A stretch of DNA of 64,000 nucleotides, taken from Flagellimonas meishanensis (GTDB lineage Bacteria; Bacteroidota; Bacteroidia; Flavobacteriales; Flavobacteriaceae). A model generated the notes under the pieces. That model ran no database searches and had not been told where the DNA came from. It worked only from the letters and a program-made list of their open reading frames with translations. The stretch is taken from NCBI RefSeq assembly GCF_019880545.1, contig NZ_JAINVW010000001.1:310001-374000 (forward strand). Reading direction: 5' to 3'. Shown here piece by piece: positions 53,691 to 61,223 of the stretch (position 1 is its first letter; each line of letters opens with the position of its first letter). A program made the translations under genes and the position numbers.

Positions 53691-54701
53691 ATGGGTTATA
53701 ATCGGATTATCATAACAAGGTTTGGAGGACCCGAGGTTATGCAAATGGTTGAAGAAAGTGCTTTACCTGAACCAAAGGAAGGAGAAGTACGAATAAAAGT
53801 GTTAAAAACCTGTGCAAACTTCACAGATATAATGATACGGAAGGGGAAATATCCAGATGTAAAGGACAAGCCGCCTTTTTCTCCTGGTTACGACATGGTT
53901 GGTGTTGTAGATAAGCTGGGAAAAGGTGTTGAAGAATTTAAAGTTGGAGATAGGGTTGCAGATATGACTGTTATTGGTGCCTACTCAGAATACATTTGCT
54001 TACCTGCTGTAAGATTAACACGATTACCGGATAATATTGATGCCTCGGAAGCTGTCACATTAATTCTTTCTTATATGGCAGCATATCAAATGTTGCATAG
54101 AATTGCTAAAATATCAAAAGGGAATAGTATTCTTATTCATGGAGCTGGTGGTGCAGTTGGAATAGCAATGCTTCAGTTGGGAAAACTTCTAAATTTAAAG
54201 ATGTATGGGACAGCCTCCAAGTCAAAACATGATTTAGTAGAAAAGCACGGTGGAATACCTATCGATTATAAAGAAGAAGATTTTGTAAAGTGTATTCAGA
54301 AATTAACAAATAATGGTGTTGATGTTGCATTTGATCCAATTGGAGGCGAGAATTTCAAGAAATCATTTAAATCCTTAAAATCTGGAGGAAGACTGGTTGC
54401 GTTTGGATTTTATAATGCTGTCATGGGCAAAGGTGGTAATATTCCAATGGATTTCATAAAAATTCTCTTATGGAATATTTTACCAAATAGAAGAAAGGCT
54501 AGCTTTTATTCTATTGGCGGCCTGCGGAAAAAACATCCAGAATGGTTTAAGGAAGACTTACAGGCACTATTTAAACTATTGGAAAAAGGTAAGATTAGAC
54601 CTGAGATTTCAAATCATTTCACTTTGGATAAAGCTAAAGAGGCTCATGAAAAAATTGAGAAAGCTGAGATTAAGGGTAAAATTATATTTGACGTCTCATA
54701 G
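53691..54701 (+). CDS. zinc-binding-dehydrogenase/quinone oxidoreductase-like (MDR) protein
   Basis: A 336-residue medium-chain dehydrogenase of the quinone-oxidoreductase/VAT1 branch. GroES-like N-terminal half (TRFGGPEVMQMVEE, SPGYDMVGVVDKLGKGV) and Rossmann domain with the NADPH motif HGAGGAVGIAMLQLGKL. No zinc ligands of alcohol dehydrogenases are evident, so it probably reduces quinones or enones without metal. AT-rich coding sequence, in contrast to the chromosome on both sides, inside the cassette-like island. Confidence 0.88.
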   Translation: MGYNRIIITRFGGPEVMQMVEESALPEPKEGEVRIKVLKTCANFTDIMIRKGKYPDVKDKPPFSPGYDMVGVVDKLGKGVEEFKVGDRVADMTVIGAYSEYICLPAVRLTRLPDNIDASEAVTLILSYMAAYQMLHRIAKISKGNSILIHGAGGAVGIAMLQLGKLLNLKMYGTASKSKHDLVEKHGGIPIDYKEEDFVKCIQKLTNNGVDVAFDPIGGENFKKSFKSLKSGGRLVAFGFYNAVMGKGGNIPMDFIKILLWNILPNRRKASFYSIGGLRKKHPEWFKEDLQALFKLLEKGKIRPEISNHFTLDKAKEAHEKIEKAEIKGKIIFDVS

Positions 54702-54703
54702 CC

Positions 54704-54720
54704 TTAATAGAAGCTATTAA
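54704..54720 (+). repeat. hairpin after the MDR gene
   Basis: TTAATAG/AAG/CTATTAA, three bases after the stop; all-weak stem with no clean T-run, so a poor terminator. Confidence 0.4.
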
Positions 54721-54741
54721 ACTATTTATTAAAAGCTACAT

Positions 54742-54773
54742 ACGCCCAATAATTTACATACGTCATTGGGTGT
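54742..54773. repeat. inverted repeat ACGCCCAAT/ATTGGGTGT in the island
   Basis: Nine-bp stem (one G-T pair), 14-base loop, in the 205-base gap before the third island gene. The gap also contains the ATACACCAG...GTTATA element at 54854-54871. Confidence 0.55.
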
Positions 54774-54853
54774 AAAGTGGTTAAATTACGTGTTATGAAT
54801 ATAAATTAGCGACGTTGTTAAATGAAAAGTTTGTGAGGAGAAACCCGCTTTCC

Positions 54854-54871
54854 ATACACCAGGCCGTTATA
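54854..54871 (+). repeat. second copy of the ATACACYAG...GTTATA element
   Basis: ATACACCAG (54854-54862), three bases, GTTATA (54866-54871), 35 bases before an ATG. The other copy (52902-52910, six bases, 52917-52922) ends two bases before an ATG. Confidence 0.45.
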
Positions 54872-54906
54872 TACGTTAAAGTCTTAATGTTTAAACAAAA
54901 TTATAT

Positions 54907-55293
54907 ATGAAGTCATTGCTTTTTATTCTTGTAAGTCTTGCCATAATAGTGAATAATGATAGTTCCCCTACAAATTCTAATTTAGAGGGACTATGGATTA
55001 ATGAGGACATGGATACCCGTGGTATTACCAAATGTACTATTAGGTATAAGGACAATCGATTTCATGTACAAATTTGGGGGAAATGTAATCCTACCGACTG
55101 TGATTGGGGCGAAAACACCTCAGGTGAAACCCCTGATGAAACAGACAAATTAAAATTAACCTGGGACAACAAGTTTGTGGAAAGAAATCAAACTTTTGAA
55201 TTGGTTGAAGGCAGGCTTTTCATTACAACTGAGAATCACTATAAAGACGGTCGGCCCAAAAACTCACACTCGGAGACGCTCATTAAGAAATAA
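54907..55293 (+). CDS. small secreted protein of unknown function
   Basis: A 128-residue protein with a weak hydrophobic start (MKSLLFILVSLAIIVNN) that could be a signal sequence or anchor. The body is LEGLWINEDMDTRGITKCTI and VQIWGKCNPTDCDWGENTSG; the Trp/Cys pattern around GKCNPTDCDWG recurs in Bacteroidetes and cyanobacterial hypothetical proteins as I recall, and suggests a small beta-barrel. No function can be assigned. AT-rich, third gene of the island. Confidence 0.65.
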   Translation: MKSLLFILVSLAIIVNNDSSPTNSNLEGLWINEDMDTRGITKCTIRYKDNRFHVQIWGKCNPTDCDWGENTSGETPDETDKLKLTWDNKFVERNQTFELVEGRLFITTENHYKDGRPKNSHSETLIKK

Positions 55294-55374
55294 GAACGCA
55301 AGCTAAAATGGTGCAGCACTAATTATGATCTATTCCACAACCAAATCATACTATATCCCTAGCAACCTTTAAAA

Positions 55375-56076
55375 TTGGAACAGCATCCCTATACCATTAT
55401 AAAAAGACCAACCACCCTGATACTGCTTTGGGGGCTGGTGCTTGAGTTTCCCGTCCGCTACTGGGTTGCCCCTGACCCGTGGGTCCATGGTGCCGACCAT
55501 TGGTATTTTGCCCAACCCAATCGCCTTTTCATTGAAATCGGGTTTGCGCTTCTTGCCATACTGCCTTTTTTCTGGGTCAAAGAGCTAAAAAGTCTTCTCA
55601 CCATACAATGGACCAAAGGGAACGTCATGTTCCTCACGTTGGGAATGCTCGGCGCAACCTTAATCTTTACTATGCAACAGTCGGAGGAAATCACGACCAT
55701 ACAGCAAAGTGGTCTGGGGCGTTATATTCCGATATGGTTCTCCACGGGAATGGCCATTGGAATAGGCCAGGAATTGACCTTTAGGGGTTTGATCTATACC
55801 GGATTGGAGAAACCATATGGAACCACGTTGGCCATACTACTGTCAACCTTATGCTTTGCATTGGGTTCCATTCACAGTGTAAGAATGTATGTTTACCTTA
55901 TAAATGATTACGTTTTTGAAACCCTGCTCCTCCTATCCATTTTTATATTAACAGGTTTGTTTTTTGCGTGGGTAAGGGCAAAAACAAACAACATAATCAT
56001 TCCTGCATTGATTCATGGGGTAGGCAATGCCATTACATGGTATACGTTTGTGATCATGAAACTCTACGTTGGTTAA
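55375..56076 (+). CDS. CPBP-family intramembrane protease-like protein
   Basis: A 233-residue membrane protein with six to eight hydrophobic segments. The abortive-infection/CPBP motifs are visible with changes: motif 1 reads GQELTFRG (Gln where the first Glu of EExxxR is usual), motif 2 is ALGSIHS, and motif 3 is ALIHGVGN (HxxxN kept). Starts at TTG because no ATG precedes the conserved first helix. GC content returns to the chromosomal level here, so it lies outside the AT-rich island. Substrate unknown. Confidence 0.75.
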   Translation: MEQHPYTIIKRPTTLILLWGLVLEFPVRYWVAPDPWVHGADHWYFAQPNRLFIEIGFALLAILPFFWVKELKSLLTIQWTKGNVMFLTLGMLGATLIFTMQQSEEITTIQQSGLGRYIPIWFSTGMAIGIGQELTFRGLIYTGLEKPYGTTLAILLSTLCFALGSIHSVRMYVYLINDYVFETLLLLSIFILTGLFFAWVRAKTNNIIIPALIHGVGNAITWYTFVIMKLYVG

Positions 56077-56154
56077 CAACATGGCCCGAGGATAAACCAT
56101 CGTTTGTCCAGGGCATTCAGCTTTGACGCCTATCCTAGTATCCGCTTAAACTTG

Positions 56155-56191
56155 TTCGGGTCACTCCTCAGCTTCCCGAAATACCATCGGG
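56155..56191 (+). promoter_or_regulatory. competing hairpins in the leader region of fhs
   Basis: TTCGGG (56155-56160) can pair with CCCGAA (56175-56180), while the overlapping CCCGA (56175-56179) can instead pair with TCGGG (56187-56191). The 202-base gap before fhs also has further TCGG/CCGA pairs. Could be a regulatory leader or a degenerate repeat. Confidence 0.35.
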
Positions 56192-56278
56192 TGTTGGCCC
56201 AAGTTCGATAAGACCGACACGGAGCGTTCGGAATACTTCCCCGATTATCTTATCTTGTATCCCACAAAATCCTGTTTC

Positions 56279-57946
56279 ATGACCGACCAACAGATTGCCA
56301 AGGGCATTGCCTTGCAGCCCATCGCCTCGATCGCCGAAAAATTTGGGGTTTCTTCAGATTCCATTGAAATGTACGGCAAGTACAAGGCCAAGTTGCCCCT
56401 GAGCATCATTGACCGAAACAAAGCCTCCCAGAGCAATTTGGTGCTGGTGTCTGCCATTTCCCCGACCCCGGCCGGGGAGGGAAAGACCACCATGTCCATT
56501 GGCCTGTCCGAAGGATTGAACCGATTGAATAAAAAAACAACCGTGGTGCTTCGCGAGCCTTCGTTGGGTCCTGTTTTTGGTATCAAGGGAGGGGCCACTG
56601 GGGGCGGGTACTCCCAGGTATTGCCCATGGAGGACATCAACCTGCACTTTACAGGGGATTTTGCCGCCATTGAAAAGGCACACAACCTGCTTTCGGCGGT
56701 AATCGACAACAACATCCAGAGCAAGACGAATTCCCTCATGCTAGACCCACGTACCATTGGTTGGAAACGGGTGATAGACATGAACGATCGTTCGCTTCGC
56801 CATGTGATCGTTGGGTTGGGCGGCACCACATCGGGGGTGCCCCGAGAAACGGGATTCGACATCACCGCTGCCTCTGAGATTATGGCCATTCTTTGTCTGG
56901 CACAAAGTCTCACCGACCTGAAAAAGCGATTAGGGGACATTTTTGTGGGCTATACCTTTGATAAAAAACCCATTTATGCCAAAGACCTAAAAGCGGAAGG
57001 GGCCATGGCAGCTTTGCTCAAGGACGCCATAAAGCCCAATCTGGTGCAGACCATTGAAGGGAATCCGGCCATAATACACGGAGGGCCTTTTGCCAACATT
57101 GCCCAGGGCACCAATTCCGTGCTGGCCACTTTAATGGGCATGTCACACTCTGATTATACCGTAACAGAAGCTGGCTTCGGATTTGACCTGGGCGCCGAAA
57201 AGTTCTTCGACATCAAATGTAAAAGTGCGGGATTGAAGCCGAAAGCGGTGGTGCTCACGGCCACCGTTCGCGCCCTGAAGTATCATGGTGGTGCCGATTT
57301 AAAATCTTTGACCGAACCCAATGTGGACGCTTTGAAAAAAGGCTTGCCCAATTTGGAAAAGCATTTGGAGAACATTGCCAAGTTCCATGTGGTTCCCGTG
57401 ATTGCCATCAACAGGTTTACCACCGACACCGATGCGGAAATTGAGGTAATCAAGGATTTGGCCGCATCCAAAGGCATACGGGTGGCCGTTGCCGAGGTGT
57501 GGGCAAAAGGAGGGGAAGGAGCGATTGATCTGGCCAAAGCCGTTATTGACATTGTGGAGTCCAAGAAGTCTGATTTTAAGCCACTTTACGATTGGAAATC
57601 CAGCGTCACCAACAAAATTGAAACGATTGCCAAAGAAATTTATGGGGCGGAACATGTGGATTATACCGCCAAGGCCAAGGCCGATTTACGTAAGATCGCC
57701 GATTTGGGCCTTGAACAATTGCCGGTCTGCATTGCCAAAACGCAAAAATCTTTGTCAGACAATCCCAAACTTTTGGGAAGGCCCAAGGATTTCATCATTA
57801 CGGTTCGGGAAATAGAAATCGCCGTTGGCGCCGGTTTTTTGATACCCATTACCGGAGATATCATGCGCATGCCCGGCCTACCGGCCCATCCGGCTTCTGA
57901 GGGCATCGACATTAATGATGACGGGGAAATTACTGGATTGTTCTAA
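56279..57946 (+). CDS. fhs: formate-tetrahydrofolate ligase
   Basis: A 555-residue FTHFS, making 10-formyl-THF from formate, THF and ATP. The ATG at 56279 gives MTDQQIAKGIALQPIASIAE, the conserved start; a TTG at 56255 is rejected. P-loop PTPAGEGKTTMSIGL, and LREPSLGPVFGIKGGATGGGYSQ. Provides one-carbon units for purines and methylation. Its stop overlaps the convergent glyS stop by three to four bases, with no terminator between them. Confidence 0.98.
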   Translation: MTDQQIAKGIALQPIASIAEKFGVSSDSIEMYGKYKAKLPLSIIDRNKASQSNLVLVSAISPTPAGEGKTTMSIGLSEGLNRLNKKTTVVLREPSLGPVFGIKGGATGGGYSQVLPMEDINLHFTGDFAAIEKAHNLLSAVIDNNIQSKTNSLMLDPRTIGWKRVIDMNDRSLRHVIVGLGGTTSGVPRETGFDITAASEIMAILCLAQSLTDLKKRLGDIFVGYTFDKKPIYAKDLKAEGAMAALLKDAIKPNLVQTIEGNPAIIHGGPFANIAQGTNSVLATLMGMSHSDYTVTEAGFGFDLGAEKFFDIKCKSAGLKPKAVVLTATVRALKYHGGADLKSLTEPNVDALKKGLPNLEKHLENIAKFHVVPVIAINRFTTDTDAEIEVIKDLAASKGIRVAVAEVWAKGGEGAIDLAKAVIDIVESKKSDFKPLYDWKSSVTNKIETIAKEIYGAEHVDYTAKAKADLRKIADLGLEQLPVCIAKTQKSLSDNPKLLGRPKDFIITVREIEIAVGAGFLIPITGDIMRMPGLPAHPASEGIDINDDGEITGLF

Positions 57947-59484
57947 AGTTTTCGCAACCAGTGGCGCATGTCCACTTCCTTGTGGATAATGCCCTTGACC
58001 TCGGCCAGTTTCACTCGGCGCTGTTCCATGGTATCCCGGTGGCGAATGGTGACCGTATCATCTTCCAGGGTTTGATGGTCGATGGTGACACAAAATGGGG
58101 TCCCAGCGGCATCCTGACGGCGGTAACGGCGTCCCACGGCATCTTTTTCATCATAATCCACCTGGAAATCCCATTTTAGCTCATCAACCAATTTCCCTGC
58201 GATTTCTGGAAGACCATCTCGTTTCAATAATGGTAATACCGCAACTTTGTTGGGGGCGAGCACAGCAGGAATCTTGAGCACCGTACGGGTGGTTCCATTT
58301 TCGAGCTCCTCTTCCTGTAGGGAATTGGAAAGTACCGCCAAGAACATACGGTCCAATCCTATGGAAGTCTCCAGCACGTAGGGGACATAACTTTTGTTTT
58401 CCTCCTGGTCGAAGTATTGCAATTTCTTACCGGAATATTTTTCATGGTTGGCCAAATCAAAATCGGTTCGGGAGTGGATACCTTCCAGTTCTTTGAAGCC
58501 AAATGGGAACTTGAACTCGATATCGGCCGCGGCATCGGCGTAGTGGGCCAATTTTTCATGGTCATGGAAACGATAGTTATCGGCTCCCATTCCCAGTGAA
58601 AGGTGCCACTTCATGCGTTTTTCCTTCCAGGCTTCGTACCATTCCTTTTGCGTGCCGGGCTTGATGAAGAATTGCATTTCCATCTGCTCAAACTCCCGCA
58701 TACGGAAGATGAACTGACGGGCCACAATCTCATTGCGGAAAGCTTTTCCTGTTTGGGCAATCCCGAAGGGAATCTTCATCCGTCCGGTTTTCTGCACATT
58801 CAAGAAATTGACAAAAATCCCCTGCGCCGTTTCAGGTCGTAGGTACAGGTCCATGGCACTTTCGGCGGAGGCTCCCAATTTGGTGCCGAACATGAGGTTG
58901 AACTGCTTTACATCTGTCCAGTTTTTGGATCCAGAAACGGGACAGACAATTTCCAACTCTTCGATCAAGGCCTTCACATCGGCCAGATCCTCATTTTCCA
59001 ATGATCTTGCCATGCGTTTTAGGATGGCATCGGCCTTGGCCTGATTTTCCAGTACACGCGGGTTGGTGGAAAGAAATTGTTCTTTATCAAAGCTATCGCC
59101 AAACCGCTTGGCCGCTTTGGTCACTTCTTTATCTATCTTGGCCTCGATCTTGGCCACATAATCTTCTATGAGCACATCGGCCCTATATCTTTTTTTGGAA
59201 TCCTTGTTGTCAATCAACGGGTCGTTAAAGGCATCAACGTGCCCGGAGGCTTTCCAGGTGGTGGGATGCATAAAAATGGCCGCATCGATGCCCACAATGT
59301 TGTCATTGAGCTGCACCATGGCCTTCCACCAATATTCACGGATGTTCTTCTTAAGCTCAGCACCATTCTGTCCATAATCGTACACTGCGCTGAGTCCGTC
59401 ATAAATCTCACTGGATTGGAACACATAGCCGTATTCCTTTGCATGGGAGATTACCTTCTTGAAAATGTCTTCCTGATTTGCCAT
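57943..59484 (-). CDS. glyS: glycine-tRNA ligase (dimeric class II)
   Basis: A 513-residue alpha2-type GlyRS, not the alpha2beta2 form. Class II core with motif 2 (AQTGKAFRNEIVARQFIFRMREFEQMEMQFF), motif 3 (ETSIGLDRMFLAVL) and a C-terminal anticodon domain (PAVLAPNKVAVLPLL). Convergent with fhs, overlapping it by a few bases. A TATTTTTG -7 element ends four bases before the ATG, predicting a leaderless or nearly leaderless mRNA. Confidence 0.98.
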   Translation of the reverse strand: MANQEDIFKKVISHAKEYGYVFQSSEIYDGLSAVYDYGQNGAELKKNIREYWWKAMVQLNDNIVGIDAAIFMHPTTWKASGHVDAFNDPLIDNKDSKKRYRADVLIEDYVAKIEAKIDKEVTKAAKRFGDSFDKEQFLSTNPRVLENQAKADAILKRMARSLENEDLADVKALIEELEIVCPVSGSKNWTDVKQFNLMFGTKLGASAESAMDLYLRPETAQGIFVNFLNVQKTGRMKIPFGIAQTGKAFRNEIVARQFIFRMREFEQMEMQFFIKPGTQKEWYEAWKEKRMKWHLSLGMGADNYRFHDHEKLAHYADAAADIEFKFPFGFKELEGIHSRTDFDLANHEKYSGKKLQYFDQEENKSYVPYVLETSIGLDRMFLAVLSNSLQEEELENGTTRTVLKIPAVLAPNKVAVLPLLKRDGLPEIAGKLVDELKWDFQVDYDEKDAVGRRYRRQDAAGTPFCVTIDHQTLEDDTVTIRHRDTMEQRRVKLAEVKGIIHKEVDMRHWLRKL

Positions 59485-59488
59485 TGGG

Positions 59489-59496
59489 CAAAAATA
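59489..59496 (-). promoter_or_regulatory. -7 element of glyS, four bases from the start codon
   Basis: Minus-strand TATTTTTG, then CCCA, then ATG: the same spacing as at bioF. Suggests transcription starting at or very near the ATG. Confidence 0.55.
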
Positions 59497-59520
59497 GAAT
59501 ATTACCCAAAAAGAAATACG

Positions 59521-60417
59521 CTATTTCAACTGAAATTCGGTGGAGGCCAACAATCTTTCATCCTCAAAAACATTGAGGGTATAAATTCCCTCGGCCAAGG
59601 AGCCCTCGGGTACGGTAATGGCATCGCACACGCTGATTTCCTTACCGGTATAAATGACCTCCATTTTTTTGCTGTAGGTGTTGCCGCTCACGGAAATGGT
59701 AGAGGCATTGTCCTCAATAACGGTCATGTTGGGGTCTAAAAACTGTAAATAGAGCACTTTAACGTCTCCCCGTTCGTTGGGATCGCTCAAAATGGTGACA
59801 CAGCCCCTCAATTTCTCTATGGTAGATGCTTTGTTTGTCTTTATGGGTCTTCCTGCACGCAATCTAAAACCGCTACCTTCGGCTTCCTGTAGTTTTAAGT
59901 AGCTTTTTATGCGAAGTTCACGGGCAAGCTCCTCGTTGGTCTCCCTCAGCAAGGATTCCTTTTGTTCCAGTTTACTGGCCCTACCCCTAAGCTCGTCCAA
60001 TTGCCTACGGGTCTCCTCGTAACGGTCTGCCAGCAGGCCATTGTTGTAACGAAGAAAGTTGTTCTTTAGCTTCAGACTATCAAACCGAAGCTCCAAGCGA
60101 CGCAGTTCCTTTCTGGTCTCCTTGAGTTTGGTGATACTGAAATTGAGTCTGCCCACGGAATCCAACAACTGCTCCACCCGAAACCTCGAGGTCTGCAGTT
60201 CTATCTCGTTCACCTCATTGAGTCCAGATAATCGGTCCACTTCGGCCTTCATCAAGGTGAGATCCTTGACCAACAGGGATTTTTCCTGCTCAAGAAAAAG
60301 CATTTGGTTCTTGGATTGGGCATAACTGTAGTAGAAGGCTATCAGAATCCCCACAATCACGGCAACCAATGCCGCAAAAATAATCTTGTAGTTGAAATTG
60401 TTATCTTGGGGGTTCAT
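59521..60417 (-). CDS. single-pass membrane protein with coiled coil
   Basis: A 298-residue protein with one transmembrane segment at about residues 11-33 (IIFAALVAVIVGILIAFYYSY), then a long heptad-rich coiled coil (about 35-170) and a beta-like C-terminal domain (about 195-298, GCVTILSDPNERGDVKVLY). The layout suggests an anchored periplasmic rod with a terminal domain; I recognise no named family. Its ATG overlaps the comF ATG in opposite orientation (CATG), and it runs toward glyS. Confidence 0.75.
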   Translation of the reverse strand: MNPQDNNFNYKIIFAALVAVIVGILIAFYYSYAQSKNQMLFLEQEKSLLVKDLTLMKAEVDRLSGLNEVNEIELQTSRFRVEQLLDSVGRLNFSITKLKETRKELRRLELRFDSLKLKNNFLRYNNGLLADRYEETRRQLDELRGRASKLEQKESLLRETNEELARELRIKSYLKLQEAEGSGFRLRAGRPIKTNKASTIEKLRGCVTILSDPNERGDVKVLYLQFLDPNMTVIEDNASTISVSGNTYSKKMEVIYTGKEISVCDAITVPEGSLAEGIYTLNVFEDERLLASTEFQLK

Positions 60418-61159
60418 GGGGTTGACAGACTACTTACGCGTATTTGATTTGAAACCAAAAAGATTGGCTAAGATAATAAACGTCATTAACAACGTACTAT
60501 TGCCAAGGGTGTGTTTTGGATGTAATGCCCAATTATCCAGTGGAGAACACATACTATGTGCCGTTTGTCGACATGAGGTGCCACTCACCGATCACAATTA
60601 TTCCGATGAAAACGCCGTAGACCGCATATTTTATGGGAGAATTCCTATAAAAAAGGCAGCTTCGTTTGTATATTTTTCAAAAAATGGGGCTGTGAAAAAT
60701 CTTTTGCACTGGTTAAAATACAAAAATCAAGAGCAAATAAGTGGATTTTTTGGGGCGTGGTGCGGGGCCGTTCTTCAAAAGGATAAGGGCCTTATGTCCA
60801 TAGATGTGGTCATTCCGGTTCCCCTGCACAACAAAAAGAAAAAGAAACGCGGCTATAACCAAGTGGCATTGTTTGGCCAAAAGATAGCTGAAGCCATAGG
60901 TGCGGAATATCGGGATGATGTGCTGCTGAGGGTCATCAACACCAAGACCCAGACCAAAAAAGACCGACAATTGCGTTGGAAAAACACAAAGGATGCCTTT
61001 GCGTTGAATCCAAAGGTCAACGATCCTTTTAAGCATGTGCTCTTGGTGGACGATGTGATCACCACGGGGGCGACCATCGAATCCTGCGCAAAAGTGCTGT
61101 TCCAAATGGAAAACATAGAGGTATCGGTTCTCAGCATTGCGGTGGTCCAGCAGGGTTAA
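60416..61159 (+). CDS. comF: ComF-family phosphoribosyltransferase-like protein
   Basis: A 247-residue ComF/GntX-type protein. N-terminal zinc finger with CFGC and CAVC, then a type I PRTase domain ending in the PRPP loop HVLLVDDVITTGATIESC. ComF is linked to competence DNA handling in Gram-positives; role in flavobacteria unproven. The ATG at 60416 shares bases with the opposite gene's ATG; a later start cannot be excluded. Directly upstream of an Ig-like lipoprotein gene (65-base gap). Confidence 0.85.
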   Translation: MGLTDYLRVFDLKPKRLAKIINVINNVLLPRVCFGCNAQLSSGEHILCAVCRHEVPLTDHNYSDENAVDRIFYGRIPIKKAASFVYFSKNGAVKNLLHWLKYKNQEQISGFFGAWCGAVLQKDKGLMSIDVVIPVPLHNKKKKKRGYNQVALFGQKIAEAIGAEYRDDVLLRVINTKTQTKKDRQLRWKNTKDAFALNPKVNDPFKHVLLVDDVITTGATIESCAKVLFQMENIEVSVLSIAVVQQG

Positions 61160-61223
61160 AATTTGTGAATCACAGGCCTCAATTTTCAAATTAATTGTTT
61201 CTTTGTCGCACATTCAAAATAGG

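Noticed and set aside
56245..59739. Several long antisense reading frames opposite fhs and glyS
   Set aside because: Their translations show no family features and mirror the codon pattern of well-supported genes on the other strand.
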